NCBI RefSeq assembly: GCF_002362315.1
Contig: NZ_MTZV01000002.1
Location: forward strand, 62,001-126,000
Length of the DNA stretch: 64,000 bases
Reading direction: 5' to 3'
Origin: Paraburkholderia acidicola
GTDB lineage: Bacteria; Pseudomonadota; Gammaproteobacteria; Burkholderiales; Burkholderiaceae
Part shown: positions 11,694 through 21,194 of the stretch, in pieces
How positions within the stretch are numbered: the first letter of the stretch is position 1
Layout of the letters: each line of letters begins with the position of its first letter
Notes under the pieces: model-generated
The model's input: only the letters and a program-made list of their open reading frames with translations
What the model was told of the DNA's origin: nothing
Databases searched by the model: none
Translations under genes and position numbers: made by a program

Positions 11694-12839
11694 TCAGCGC
11701 GGACGGAACCCGTACAGGTCGCCGTCGTGCGTCTGCACGACGAGCGTGTCGCCGGCCAGCACCGGCGGGGCAGTAATCGCGCTGCCATCGGTTTTCATCC
11801 GCGCGATGAACGTACCATCGTCGCGCGACAGGAAATGCACAAAGCCCTGATAGTCGCCGACTACGACCGCCCGGCCCAGCAGATACGGAATGCTGACCTC
11901 GCGGTTCTTCAGCTTGTCGGTGTGCCACAGTGCGCTGCCGTTCGATGCATCGAACGCCCAGACCACCGACCAGTCGTCGCCGCCGACCACCGCGCGCTCA
12001 TCCTGAGCGACCCCACTCGTGCTCGAGAACGGTTTCTCCCACACCGGGCGCCCCGAGTTCGCATCGAAGCAGCCGAGCTGCCCCTGGAACGTCGCGGCGC
12101 AGGTCTGTGCACCGACGAGCGTAGGCGCGCCAGTCACGTCGTTGATCCGCTCGACTTCGGTCACGCCCTTCGGATACGACACCGGTGTCTGCCAGAACGC
12201 ATCGCCGCTTTGCAGGTTGATTGCAGCAAACGATCCGCCCGGGAAGCCTGCCAGCACGCCGACATCGGCGGCGAACGTCATGCCCGACGATACGCGCAGA
12301 TTGAGCGGCACCGCGCGGTTACGATAGATCCACTTCTGCTCGCCGGTTTCCGCGTTGAACGCAGCGATCTGACCGTCGATCGTCCGTACCACCACATAGC
12401 CGTTGCCGACGAGCGGCGGCGAAATGATCTCGCCCTGCACAGTCGACTTCCACAGCAGCTTGCCGTCGGGTCCGAGCACATAGACGCCGCCCTTCAGCGC
12501 GCCTACGGCGGTCAGCGTACCGTCGCTGCCTACCCCAGCCGACAGATCGCTACCGACCTTCGTGCGCCAGATGTCCTTGCCGGTCTTCGCGTCGATCTTC
12601 GCCACCGAACCATTGGTGCCTGCCGCGTAGATCGAGTCGCCTACCGCGACCGGCGAGAACAGGTAACGTCCGGCCTTGCCGACACTCGACTTCCACGCGA
12701 GCTGCACATCGAGCACGGATTTGAACTGGGTGAGCGGCGTCGGCTCGCGGCGCTCGTCTTTCGTGGATGAGCAAGCCGCCAGGGTGAGCACGGTCATCGC
12801 ACAGGCAACGGGCACAGCGTAACGTTTCAGCAGATTCAT
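11694..12839 (-). CDS. bamB: Outer membrane assembly lipoprotein BamB
   Basis: A 381-residue lipoprotein. The signal peptide ends in a lipobox TLAAC with the lipidated Cys at residue 23. The rest is an eight-bladed PQQ-type beta-propeller with repeated segments of the form W-x-x-x-V-G. BamB assists BamA in folding outer-membrane beta-barrels. The start MNLLKRYAVPVACAM gives a proper signal peptide; the 23 open codons upstream are rejected. It follows the yfgM-like gene by 61 bases, the common gammaproteobacterial and betaproteobacterial arrangement. Confidence 0.96.
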   Translation of the reverse strand: MNLLKRYAVPVACAMTVLTLAACSSTKDERREPTPLTQFKSVLDVQLAWKSSVGKAGRYLFSPVAVGDSIYAAGTNGSVAKIDAKTGKDIWRTKVGSDLSAGVGSDGTLTAVGALKGGVYVLGPDGKLLWKSTVQGEIISPPLVGNGYVVVRTIDGQIAAFNAETGEQKWIYRNRAVPLNLRVSSGMTFAADVGVLAGFPGGSFAAINLQSGDAFWQTPVSYPKGVTEVERINDVTGAPTLVGAQTCAATFQGQLGCFDANSGRPVWEKPFSSTSGVAQDERAVVGGDDWSVVWAFDASNGSALWHTDKLKNREVSIPYLLGRAVVVGDYQGFVHFLSRDDGTFIARMKTDGSAITAPPVLAGDTLVVQTHDGDLYGFRPR

Positions 12840-12900
12840 CAGTGAACCAGGCAAGGATGGTGAGTTAATCGATGGGAGGTGACACGTCGCAGCGTGACGT

Positions 12901-13530
12901 TCAACCACCCAGTGCGTCCAGCTTGAACTGGATCAGTTGACGAGCCGACGAATCGGTTTTCGGCAGCGTGTCGAGCGCGAGCTTGTAAGCAGTACGCGCA
13001 TCGTCGCGCTTGCCCTGGGCTGCGAGCAGATCGCCGCGGCCGTTGGCAACAACGCCCTTGAAGGCATCCGACTGCGGCTCCGCGAGCAGCGCGAGGCCTG
13101 CGTCATACGCCTTTTCGTCAAGCAGCAGCGAAGCGAGTCGCAGCTTCGCGATCTGGCGGAATTCGTCGTCTTTCGCGTGGTCGACAGTCCATTGCAACTG
13201 CGCCTTCGCGGCGGGCTCGTCGCCTGCCGTATAGAGCGCCTTCGCTGCGCTGAGCGCAGTCATCTGCGCATAGGCCGTGCTGCTGAACTTGTCTTCCATA
13301 TCAGCGGCGACGCGCGACACCTTGGCTTTATCGCCGGATGCGACCGCCTGCTGCACCTGGTCGTACAGCACCGAAGCTTCCGCTGCCTGGCGACGCTGCC
13401 AGAAATTCCAGCCGTTCCAGCTAGCTGCGGCCACGAGCACGATCAGGACAACCCACGTGGTCGAATTGCCCCACTGCGTCCACCATGCCTTCAGACTTTC
13501 AATCGATTCTTGTTCGTCGTGGTAACTCAT
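12901..13530 (-). CDS. YfgM family TPR protein
   Basis: A 209-residue protein with a cytoplasmic N-terminus, one membrane helix at about 26-44 and a periplasmic tetratricopeptide-like region from about 50 to the end. This is the YfgM/ancillary SecYEG translocon subunit family, which helps periplasmic chaperones receive secreted proteins. It lies between hisS and bamB with 61-base gaps on each side, the same neighbours as yfgM in Escherichia coli. The role is taken from the family. Confidence 0.93.
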   Translation of the reverse strand: MSYHDEQESIESLKAWWTQWGNSTTWVVLIVLVAAASWNGWNFWQRRQAAEASVLYDQVQQAVASGDKAKVSRVAADMEDKFSSTAYAQMTALSAAKALYTAGDEPAAKAQLQWTVDHAKDDEFRQIAKLRLASLLLDEKAYDAGLALLAEPQSDAFKGVVANGRGDLLAAQGKRDDARTAYKLALDTLPKTDSSARQLIQFKLDALGG

Positions 13531-13591
13531 CGCCGGGCGATCCCTTCTTCCTTATATCTGTTCATATCGAGCCGCAAACGCGCCGCCGCGA

Positions 13592-14932
13592 TCAGTCCTC
13601 GCCGTCTTCGGCGGTTGCAACCATCGCATTGATTAGAAATTCGGTCAAGTCTTCGGCGGGAACGTTATGTTGTTCACTCTTACCGCCACTTTCATCCATG
13701 CCGCGCAGCGGTTTGACCCCAACCGTGCCGTTCGCGATCTCGTCTTCGCCGAGAATCACCGCGAACGCAGCGCCGCTGGCATCGGCGCGCTTCATCTGCG
13801 ACTTGAAGCTCGCCGTCTGGCCGTCCGGGCTGCAATGCAGGATCACATCGACGCCCGTATCGCGCAGCCGTTCGGCAAGGATAAACGCCTGCTCGCGCGC
13901 CGCATCGCCCTGGTGAACCACATACACGTCGCAGCCTTCGGCTTCAGGTACGAGGTTCTCTTCCTTCAGGAGCTCGAGGATACGCTCGACGCCCATTGCC
14001 CAACCACACGCCGCCGTTGGCTTGCCACCGAGCTGCTCGATTAGCGGATCGTAGCGACCGCCCGCTGCGACGGTACCCTGCGCGCCGAGCTTGTCCGTGA
14101 TCCACTCGAACACCGTCAGATTGTAGTAATCGAGACCGCGCACGAGCCGCGGATTGATCTTGAACGGAATGTTGTTCGACTTGAGGATGCGTTGCAGCCC
14201 GTCGAAGTGCGCACGCGATTCCTCGCCGAGAAAATCGATCAGCTTCGGCGCGTTCTGCGCGATTTCCTGCAGCGCCGGATTCTTCGTGTCCAGCACGCGC
14301 AGCGGATTCGTATACAGCCGGCGCTTTGCGTCCTCGTCGAGCACGTCCATGTGCTTTTCCAGGTACGCGATCAGTTCGACGCGATGCGCGGCGCGTTCGT
14401 GCGCAAGACCGAGCGAGTTGATCTCGAGACGGATACCGCTCAGCCCGAGATCGTCCCACAGGCGCTGGCACATCAGGATGATCTCAGCATCGGTATCCGG
14501 ACCGGCAAAACCGAGCGCCTCGACACCAACCTGATGGAACTGGCGATAACGCCCGCGCTGCGGACGCTCATGACGGAACATCGGACCGACGTACCACAGC
14601 CGCTTCGGACCGTCGTACAGCAGGTTGTGTTCGATGGTTGCGCGCACAACCGCGGCGGTGTTCTCCGGACGCATGGTCAGGTTCTCGCCGTTCAGTGCGT
14701 CGGTGAAGCTGTACATCTCCTTCTCGACGATGTCCGTTACTTCACCGATGCCGCGCGTGAACAGTTGCGTATGTTCGAGGATCGGCGTGCGGATGTTCTG
14801 GTATCCGTACGAACGCAACATCGACTTCACCGTCGCTTCGAAAAACTCCCACAGCCCGGCTTCCTGCGGAAGGATATCGTTCATGCCCTTCACACCGGAC
14901 AACTTTTCGAGCTTCTTCTTCTGTTCTGTCAT
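13592..14932 (-). CDS. hisS: Histidyl-tRNA synthetase HisS
   Basis: A 446-residue class II aminoacyl-tRNA synthetase. It begins with the usual [13 protein letters not shown] segment. Motif 2 is recognisable in [13 protein letters not shown], and the histidine-specific segment RGLDYYN is present. The C-terminal anticodon-binding domain covers about residues 340-430. It charges tRNA-His and is separate from its paralogue HisZ at 4294-5445. The start is 21 bases after the ispG stop, suggesting cotranscription. Confidence 0.97.
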   Translation of the reverse strand: MTEQKKKLEKLSGVKGMNDILPQEAGLWEFFEATVKSMLRSYGYQNIRTPILEHTQLFTRGIGEVTDIVEKEMYSFTDALNGENLTMRPENTAAVVRATIEHNLLYDGPKRLWYVGPMFRHERPQRGRYRQFHQVGVEALGFAGPDTDAEIILMCQRLWDDLGLSGIRLEINSLGLAHERAAHRVELIAYLEKHMDVLDEDAKRRLYTNPLRVLDTKNPALQEIAQNAPKLIDFLGEESRAHFDGLQRILKSNNIPFKINPRLVRGLDYYNLTVFEWITDKLGAQGTVAAGGRYDPLIEQLGGKPTAACGWAMGVERILELLKEENLVPEAEGCDVYVVHQGDAAREQAFILAERLRDTGVDVILHCSPDGQTASFKSQMKRADASGAAFAVILGEDEIANGTVGVKPLRGMDESGGKSEQHNVPAEDLTEFLINAMVATAEDGED

Positions 14933-14953
14933 CTGTCTTCGATCGACGAATAT

Positions 14954-16255
14954 TTAGTTGAGCGCCGTTGCGCGACCGTAGGTGCGCTCGACGTAGTCGC
15001 TCACGATTTGCTGGAATTCTTCTGCGATGCGCTCGCCGCGCAGCGTCTTGACCTTCTCACCGTCGATGAACACCGGCGCGGCCGGATTCTCACCGGAACC
15101 CGGCAGGCTGATACCGATGTTCGCCTGCTTCGACTCTCCGGGACCGTTGACGATGCAGCCCATCACTGCGACGTGCATCTTCTCGACGCCCGGGAACTGG
15201 TCGCGCCAGACCGGCATCTGGGTGCGCAGATAGGTCTGGATCTGCGACGCGAGTTCCTGGAACAGCGTGCTAGTCGTGCGCCCACAACCCGGACACGCGA
15301 TCACCATCGGCGTGAACGAACGCAGGCCCATGGTCTGCAGGATTTCCTGGCCGACGATCACTTCGCCGGTACGCGGGCCGCCTGGCTCCGGTGTCAGCGA
15401 AATCCGGATCGTGTCGCCGATACCCTGCTGCAGCAGCACCGATAGCGCCGCCGTCGATGCAACGATGCCCTTCGAACCCATGCCCGCTTCGGTCAAGCCG
15501 AGATGCAGCGCAAATTCGCAGCGACGCGCGAGTTCGCGATACACCGCGATCAGATCCTGCACCCCGCTCACCTTGCACGACAGGATGATGCGATTGCGGC
15601 TGAGTCCGAGCTCGACCGCCCGTTCCGCCGAGCCGATCGCCGACTGGATCAGCGCTTCGTACATCACGCTCTGCGCTCCCCACGGTTCAGCGCGCGCAGC
15701 GTTTTCGTCCATCATCTTCGCGAGCAGTTCCTGATCGAGACTGCCCCAGTTCACGCCGATCCGGACCGGTTTGTCGTAGCGAGCCGCGGCTTCAATCATC
15801 TGCGCGAACTGCGTGTCGCGCTTCGCACCGTGACCGACGTTGCCGGGATTGATCCGGTACTTCGACAGCGCTTCTGCGCAGCCCGGATAGTCGCGCAGCA
15901 ACAGGTGGCCGTTGTAGTGGAAGTCGCCGACGAGCGGCACGCTCACACCCATCCGGTCGAGTTGCTCGCGCACGGCGGGCACCGCCGCGGCGGCTTCAGG
16001 TGTGTTGACTGTGATCCGCACGAGCTCGGAGCCGGCCTGTGCCAGTTCCTTGATCTGGATCGCGGTGCCGATCGCGTCGGCGGTGTCGGTGTTGGTCATC
16101 GACTGCACGCGCACCGGCGCGTCGCCGCCGATCGTCACGAGCTGACCGCCCCAACGCACGTCGACCGCATGCGACACGCGACGCGGCGCGTGGCCGCCGA
16201 AAACGGGCTCGGATGAACAAATCTGGCTGCTGGATGGCAAGGGATCGGAATGCAT
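14954..16255 (-). CDS. ispG: 4-hydroxy-3-methylbut-2-enyl diphosphate synthase IspG (GcpE)
   Basis: About 433 residues, the long form seen in betaproteobacteria. An N-terminal TIM barrel is followed by the [4Fe-4S] reductase part, with cluster cysteines visible in [10 protein letters not shown] and GCIVNGPGE. IspG makes HMBPP in the MEP isoprenoid pathway and depends on the isc system found later in the window. The ATG at 16255 is preferred; an in-frame TTG at 16270 would add five residues. Neither has a strong ribosome site. It lies between rodZ and hisS. Confidence 0.96.
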   Translation of the reverse strand: MHSDPLPSSSQICSSEPVFGGHAPRRVSHAVDVRWGGQLVTIGGDAPVRVQSMTNTDTADAIGTAIQIKELAQAGSELVRITVNTPEAAAAVPAVREQLDRMGVSVPLVGDFHYNGHLLLRDYPGCAEALSKYRINPGNVGHGAKRDTQFAQMIEAAARYDKPVRIGVNWGSLDQELLAKMMDENAARAEPWGAQSVMYEALIQSAIGSAERAVELGLSRNRIILSCKVSGVQDLIAVYRELARRCEFALHLGLTEAGMGSKGIVASTAALSVLLQQGIGDTIRISLTPEPGGPRTGEVIVGQEILQTMGLRSFTPMVIACPGCGRTTSTLFQELASQIQTYLRTQMPVWRDQFPGVEKMHVAVMGCIVNGPGESKQANIGISLPGSGENPAAPVFIDGEKVKTLRGERIAEEFQQIVSDYVERTYGRATALN

Positions 16256-16358
16256 CGAAAAAATCCGCAAAAAAACCGCTCAGGCCGCCATGCACACTGG
16301 CAACGCCCAACCGGGGAAAGCGCCGCAGGCTGATTCGCCGCAACGCGTCATGACAGAA

Positions 16359-17447
16359 TCAAGGCAACGCGAAGCGCGCCACATTGCCTCGGGCCGACGA
16401 ATACTTGGCGGGATCGACCGGCTGGCCGTCGAGCGTCATCGACGCGAGCCCTGCCTTGTTGCCCACCGTGATCTTGAACGGCGCCGCGCCGGTGACTTCC
16501 TTCGTTTCTCCCGCATGAACGAGGCCGGAGAACAGTTCCTTACCGTCGTTCTGGCGCACACTGAACCAGCTGTCCTGGCTGACGCTCATCGCGACGATCG
16601 CTTCGCCTTCCTGAGGCGCGGCGGCGGGTGCGCTGGCAGTCATCGTGGTGGCGACGCTTGCCGGTGCGGCAGTAACCGCTGGCTGGTTCGCCTGCGCCGC
16701 CGACGCAACAACCGATGCCGGTGCCGCGGCGGTTGGCAGCGGGGCCGGTAGCGGCGTTCCCGACGCGACGGCGCCTGCATCGGTAGATGCGGCCTGATTG
16801 CTCTGACCATCCGGCGCACTCGCCGTGTCGTCGGCTGCAGCCGTCTGGCCCTGCGCGACGGTAGCCGACGTACTCGCCGCATCGCCTGCCGTAGGGGCTG
16901 TGCCGTTCGCGCTGGCCTTCAGGCGCGCAAACCACGCCGACGACTCGCCGCTGTTCGTGTGCCACATGGCCAGCGCGATCACCGCGACGACGATCGCTGC
17001 AATCCCCCACAGCCACGAACGCCGCCGCGGCGCTCCACCCAGTGACAGCGAAACCTTGCCGCGCGGCAGATCGCGTCCCGACGAAGCCGGCATCGACAGA
17101 TCCGGCTCGGGCACACCTTTTTCGCGGCGCAGCGCCTGCGTGAACGGCGCGGGATCGGCGCCGAGCATACGCGCATAGCTGCGCACCACACCGAGCGCAA
17201 ACGTCGTATCCGGAAGATGGCTGATGTCGCCTGCTTCAAGCGCGCGCAGCTTCGGCACCGCCACTTTCAGGCGGGCCGATACGTCGTCGATCGTCCAGCC
17301 CTTCGATTCACGCAGTTGCGTCAGTCGCGCTCCCAGCGCCGCCAGCGAATCCAGTCCGCCCGACCCAAGCGGCTGCACCACAGCCGGTGCGGGGCGGCCT
17401 GCGTTCGTCTCCGTGTCCTGCGGCTGCGGGTGCTGCGGCTCACTCAT
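16359..17447 (-). CDS. RodZ-like helix-turn-helix membrane protein
   Basis: A 362-residue protein. An Xre-type helix-turn-helix spans about residues 39-95, a basic juxtamembrane stretch comes next, then one membrane helix at 144-162. A long Ala/Thr/Pro/Gln-rich periplasmic linker follows (about 170-280), and a DUF4115 beta domain ends the protein. This is the RodZ architecture, linking MreB to the cell wall and cell shape. It sits upstream of ispG, as rodZ does in Escherichia coli. Sequence of the linker is low complexity, so start and domain limits there are approximate. Confidence 0.88.
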   Translation of the reverse strand: MSEPQHPQPQDTETNAGRPAPAVVQPLGSGGLDSLAALGARLTQLRESKGWTIDDVSARLKVAVPKLRALEAGDISHLPDTTFALGVVRSYARMLGADPAPFTQALRREKGVPEPDLSMPASSGRDLPRGKVSLSLGGAPRRRSWLWGIAAIVVAVIALAMWHTNSGESSAWFARLKASANGTAPTAGDAASTSATVAQGQTAAADDTASAPDGQSNQAASTDAGAVASGTPLPAPLPTAAAPASVVASAAQANQPAVTAAPASVATTMTASAPAAAPQEGEAIVAMSVSQDSWFSVRQNDGKELFSGLVHAGETKEVTGAAPFKITVGNKAGLASMTLDGQPVDPAKYSSARGNVARFALP

Positions 17448-17621
17448 CCCAAATCCTTTCGCGTCGATTCTTTTTCACTCGTGCGACCCTTCGGGACACC
17501 CCGCCCCAATCCGGATTCGCAGACCGTTTATAACAAAATGCGCGGCATGTGTGCCGCTTCCGATCGCTTCTGCAAAACTTCCCTCTTGCATCGCCGCGAC
17601 GTTGCCGCGGACGTTGCCGGA

Positions 17622-18770
17622 CTACACAGCCCGTACTTCGATGACTTTCGCCGCCTTCCCGGTGCGCTCGGCGAGCCGCGTGCGGTCCTGGACCGCTCCG
17701 GCCAGTTGACCACAGGCCGCGTCGATGTCGTCACCGCGCGTCTTGCGCACCGTGGTTACGACACCCGCGTCCATCAGCACCTGCGCAAACCGCTTGATCT
17801 GTTCGGACTTCGAGCGGAACAACCCGGATTCCGGGAACGGGTTGAACGGGATCAGGTTGAACTTGCACGGCACGTTGCGAGTCACGGCGAGCAGTTCGCG
17901 CGCCTGCGCCTCGCTGTCGTTCACACCATCGAGCATGCAATATTCGAACGTAATGAAATCTCGCGGCGCCACCTTCAGATAGCGCTCGCATGCTGCCATC
18001 AACTCGCGCAGCGGATACTTTTTGTTCAGCGGCACCAGCATGTCGCGCAGCGAATCGGTCGGCGCGTGCAGCGACACCGCAAGTGCTACCGGCAGATCGG
18101 CGCCGAGCCGGTCCATCATCGGCACCACCCCGGAGGTCGACAACGTCACGCGCCGGCGCGACAGGCCGTATGCATTGTCGTCGAGCATCAGGCGCATGGC
18201 GGGCACGACCGCATCGTAATTCAGAAGCGGCTCGCCCATGCCCATCATCACCACATTGGTGACCGCCCGCTCGCCCTTGCCGTCACCGCCGGCCGCCCGG
18301 CCGATCGCGGTGCCGCGTGCGGCGCGCAGCGCGAACTCGGCCATGCGCAACTGGCCAACGATTTCGCCGGTAGTGAGATTGCGTGAAAAACCCTGCTTGC
18401 CGGTCGAACAGAAGCGGCAATTGACCGCGCAGCCCGCCTGCGACGACACGCACAGCGTGCCGCGGGTTTCTTCAGGAATGAAAACGGTTTCGACGGCATT
18501 GCCGTTGCCGACGTCGATCAGCCACTTGCGGGTGCCGTCGGTGGAGATATGGTCGCTGACGATATCGGGCATCGCGAGGGTCGCGTGCCCTTTCAGCTTT
18601 TCGCGCAGGGACTTCGCGAGATCGGTCATGCCGTCGAAGTCCGCCGCATTGTACTGGTGGATCCAGCGTTGCAACTGCTTGGCGCGAAACGGCTTCTCGC
18701 CGAGGCTGTCGCAATAGGCGACGAGCCCCTCGGCGTCGAGATCGAGAAGGTTGACGGTTGTGCTCGTCAT
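17622..18770 (-). CDS. rlmN: Dual 23S rRNA/tRNA methyltransferase RlmN
   Basis: A 382-residue radical SAM enzyme. The cluster motif CAVNCRFC places cysteines at 114, 118 and 121, and the conserved catalytic Cys region [13 protein letters not shown] is near the C-terminus. RlmN methylates C2 of A2503 in 23S rRNA and A37 of some tRNAs. It needs a [4Fe-4S] cluster. I chose [11 protein letters not shown] as start, five codons inside the longest frame. It lies between ndk and rodZ in the conserved order. Confidence 0.96.
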   Translation of the reverse strand: MTSTTVNLLDLDAEGLVAYCDSLGEKPFRAKQLQRWIHQYNAADFDGMTDLAKSLREKLKGHATLAMPDIVSDHISTDGTRKWLIDVGNGNAVETVFIPEETRGTLCVSSQAGCAVNCRFCSTGKQGFSRNLTTGEIVGQLRMAEFALRAARGTAIGRAAGGDGKGERAVTNVVMMGMGEPLLNYDAVVPAMRLMLDDNAYGLSRRRVTLSTSGVVPMMDRLGADLPVALAVSLHAPTDSLRDMLVPLNKKYPLRELMAACERYLKVAPRDFITFEYCMLDGVNDSEAQARELLAVTRNVPCKFNLIPFNPFPESGLFRSKSEQIKRFAQVLMDAGVVTTVRKTRGDDIDAACGQLAGAVQDRTRLAERTGKAAKVIEVRAV

Positions 18771-18883
18771 ATCGAATCCTGCCATTTCAGTGCGAGACTA
18801 CATTCATGCAAAGCAAGCTGCATGAACGTCTGTGCCGTTCGCGCCCGTTCCTGCTGCTTTTACCTTACTACTTTGTCCGGCGA

Positions 18884-19309
18884 TCAGTGCGAATAAACGT
18901 TGACTGCCGGGAAGAAGAACGCCACTTCGTCGCGCGCCGTTTCGGCTGCATCCGAGCCGTGAACTGCGTTCGCGTCGATGCTGTCAGCGAAATCAGCACG
19001 AATCGTGCCTTTTTCAGCCTTCTTCGGGTCGGTTGCGCCCATCAGCTGACGATTCTTCAGGATGGCGTCGTCGCCTTCCAGAACCTGCACCATCACCGGA
19101 CCGGAGATCATGAACTCGACGAGGTCCTTGAAGAACGGGCGAGCGGCATGAACGGCGTAAAATTTCTCGGCATCGGCACGCGACAGATGCACCATGCGGG
19201 CAGCGATGACCTTCAGACCAGCGTTTTCAAAACGGCTGTAGATCTGGCCAATCACGTTCTTTGCCACTGCGTCCGGCTTGATAATCGACAAAGTGCGTTC
19301 GAGCGCCAT
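18884..19309 (-). CDS. ndk: Nucleoside diphosphate kinase Ndk
   Basis: A 141-residue enzyme of the normal length. The phosphorylated His is H117 in NAVHGSD, and the NVIGxIYSRFE region is typical. It balances NTP pools by passing phosphate from ATP to other NDPs. It heads the minus-strand ndk-rlmN-rodZ-ispG-hisS run. A TACAAT -10 box lies about 47 bases upstream. A GGAG ribosome site precedes the ATG. Confidence 0.98.
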   Translation of the reverse strand: MALERTLSIIKPDAVAKNVIGQIYSRFENAGLKVIAARMVHLSRADAEKFYAVHAARPFFKDLVEFMISGPVMVQVLEGDDAILKNRQLMGATDPKKAEKGTIRADFADSIDANAVHGSDAAETARDEVAFFFPAVNVYSH

Positions 19310-19355
19310 AAAAACTCCAGAAAATTAAGAGGTTACAGATTTAAATGAATCCGCT

Positions 19356-19361
19356 ATTGTA
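19356..19361 (-). promoter_or_regulatory. Probable ndk promoter -10 box
   Basis: On the minus strand TACAAT followed by AGCG lies 47 bases before the ndk ATG. The -35 is poorly matched. It would be the first promoter of the ndk to ispG run. Confidence 0.5.
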
Positions 19362-19417
19362 GCATGTTCCCATGTATGATTGCGATTGAACCCTTACAGC
19401 ATTGAAAGACTCCAAGG

Positions 19418-19465
19418 GGAGTTGCAGGTGCCTTGCGTTACCCATCCGGCAGGTCTTGCAACTCC
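19418..19465. repeat. Inverted repeat in the leader of the BI-1 gene
   Basis: Two perfect 9-base arms, GGAGTTGCA at 19418-19426 and TGCAACTCC at 19457-19465, enclose a 30-base loop in which GTGCC and GGCAG can pair further. It lies in the 275-base space between the divergent ndk and BI-1 genes. There is no T tract, so it is not a plain terminator; a leader structure or an operator are both possible. Confidence 0.55.
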
Positions 19466-19584
19466 TTAAGACAGGGTTAATCTTAGGGATGTAGCTTCCA
19501 GATGTAGGGTCAGCCGGTCGGGCCCCAGAAGGCCACGTGGCTGGCACAACCACCGCACCACTGCGTTCGACGCAAGGAGAAACC

Positions 19585-20280
19585 ATGAACACCCCCTATA
19601 ACTTCGGCCGTGGCGGCACCGTCAGCACGGTCGAAACCCGCAACCGCGTACTGCGCAATACCTATTGGCTGCTCGCGCTGTCGATGGTGCCGACGGTACT
19701 GGGCGCGTGGGTGGGCGTCGCGACCGGTTTCACGCTGTTCGCCGCCACCAGCCCGGCAATGAGCATGCTGGCGTTCTTCGCGATCGCTTTCGGCTTCATG
19801 TTCGCAATCCAGCGCACCAAAGACAGCGCCGTCGGCGTGTTCGTGCTGCTCGGCTTCACGTTCTTCATGGGCCTGATGCTGTCGCGCATATTGAGCTTCG
19901 TGCTCCACTTTTCGAACGGTCCGTCGCTGATCATGCTCGCGTTCGGTGGCACCGGTGTGATCTTCGCCGCGATGGCGACGGTCGCGACGGTCAGCAAGCG
20001 CGACTTCTCGGGCCTCGGCAAGTGGCTGTTCATGGGCGTGCTGGTAATCCTGCTGGCCTCGGTCGCCAACATCTTCCTGCAATTGCCGGCGCTAATGCTG
20101 ACGGTCTCGGTGCTCGCCATCGTGATCTTCTCGGCGTACATGCTGGTCGACGTGCAGCGCGTCGTGAATGGCGGCGAGACGAACTACATCACGGCAACGC
20201 TGGCGATCTACCTGGATCTGTACAACGTGTTCGTGAACCTGCTCGCGCTACTCGGTATCTTCGGCGGCAATCGTAACTAA
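19585..20280 (+). CDS. Bax inhibitor-1/YccA family membrane protein
   Basis: A 231-residue protein with seven predicted membrane helices and the BI-1 (UPF0005) ending in which an Asp/Glu-containing helix precedes the last segment. YccA in Escherichia coli is an FtsH substrate and modulator; members of the family may conduct calcium or protons. The start MNTPYNFGRGG follows an AAGGAG ribosome site 5-6 bases upstream; the 16 open codons before it are rejected. It is a single-gene unit, divergent from ndk and closed by a strong terminator. Confidence 0.92.
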   Translation: MNTPYNFGRGGTVSTVETRNRVLRNTYWLLALSMVPTVLGAWVGVATGFTLFAATSPAMSMLAFFAIAFGFMFAIQRTKDSAVGVFVLLGFTFFMGLMLSRILSFVLHFSNGPSLIMLAFGGTGVIFAAMATVATVSKRDFSGLGKWLFMGVLVILLASVANIFLQLPALMLTVSVLAIVIFSAYMLVDVQRVVNGGETNYITATLAIYLDLYNVFVNLLALLGIFGGNRN

Positions 20281-20347
20281 GCCGTGAGCCGGCAAGCTAC
20301 GCGACAGCCTTGCCGGTGCATCAACAAACAACCAGCTATAAACAGAA

Positions 20348-20383
20348 ACGCGCATGACTTACCGTCATGCGCGTTTTTCTTTG
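20348..20383. terminator. Bidirectional rho-independent terminator
   Basis: A perfect 11-bp stem (ACGCGCATGAC at 20348-20358 with its complement at 20364-20374) has a 5-base loop. A T-rich run TTTTTCTTT follows on the plus strand and TTTCTGTTT on the minus strand. It lies between the convergent BI-1 gene and the MBL-fold gene and can serve both. Confidence 0.93.
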
Positions 20384-20413
20384 TAGCCGTGCTTTATGAC
20401 TGTCCGTGTCGCC

Positions 20414-21187
20414 CTACAGGCTCAACCACGAAAACCCTTCCTGCTGCGACGCGACGATCACCTCGGTAGCGGCGGTGCCCAGGACGCCAGCCATCGCGGC
20501 CTGCGCCAGCTCGGGCAGATTGTTCTGCTGGCTCAGGTGGGCCGCGATCAGATGTCGCAGCCGGGACCGGTCCAGCGACGCAAGGATTTCCGCGGCGGCA
20601 TCGTTGTTCAGGTGTCCATGCGCGCCGCCGATGCGCGCTTTCAGCGACGGCGGATAGCGGCTTGCCGCCAGCATCGCGAGATCGTGATTGCACTCGAGCA
20701 CCAGGGCATCGCAACCGCTCAGCACTTCGCTGATATGCGGTGTCGATGTGCCGACGTCGGTGAGTACGCCCAGTCGCCCCGCTCCGTCCGATAGCACGAA
20801 CTGCAGTGGCTCTCGGGCATCGTGCGGCACGGTATAGGGCAATACGGCAAGATCGCCGATCGCCACCGTCTCGTCGCCCCACAGCACCCGCAGGTCGACG
20901 TCGGCATCGTCGGCACCGACAGCGCGTGCCGTGCCCCAGCTCATGTACAGCGGGATCGACCACTTGCGGGCCAGCGTCAGCGCGCTGCCGATGTGGTCGC
21001 TATGTTCATGCGTGATCAGGATCGCGTCGAGCGCCTCGACATTCGCGCCGATGCGCATCAGCCGACGCTCGACTTCCTTCGCTGAAAAACCGCAATCGAG
21101 CAGCACCCGCGTCGTCGTCGCCCCATCCTGCGCTTCGACGAGCAGCGCATTGCCTTCACTGCCGCTGCCGAGGCTCGCGAACCGCAT
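20414..21187 (-). CDS. MBL-fold metallohydrolase (YycJ/WalJ-like)
   Basis: A 257-residue metallo-beta-lactamase fold hydrolase. The metal motif THEHSDH is at about residues 59-65, with later metal ligands near DVGTSTPH and LECNHD. This looks like the WalJ/YycJ branch of the fold; the substrate is not known from sequence. It begins 7 bases after the bamC stop and ends a run dapA-bamC-MBL that is common in Burkholderiaceae. Confidence 0.88.
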   Translation of the reverse strand: MRFASLGSGSEGNALLVEAQDGATTTRVLLDCGFSAKEVERRLMRIGANVEALDAILITHEHSDHIGSALTLARKWSIPLYMSWGTARAVGADDADVDLRVLWGDETVAIGDLAVLPYTVPHDAREPLQFVLSDGAGRLGVLTDVGTSTPHISEVLSGCDALVLECNHDLAMLAASRYPPSLKARIGGAHGHLNNDAAAEILASLDRSRLRHLIAAHLSQQNNLPELAQAAMAGVLGTAATEVIVASQQEGFSWLSL

Positions 21188-21194
21188 GGTCCGC

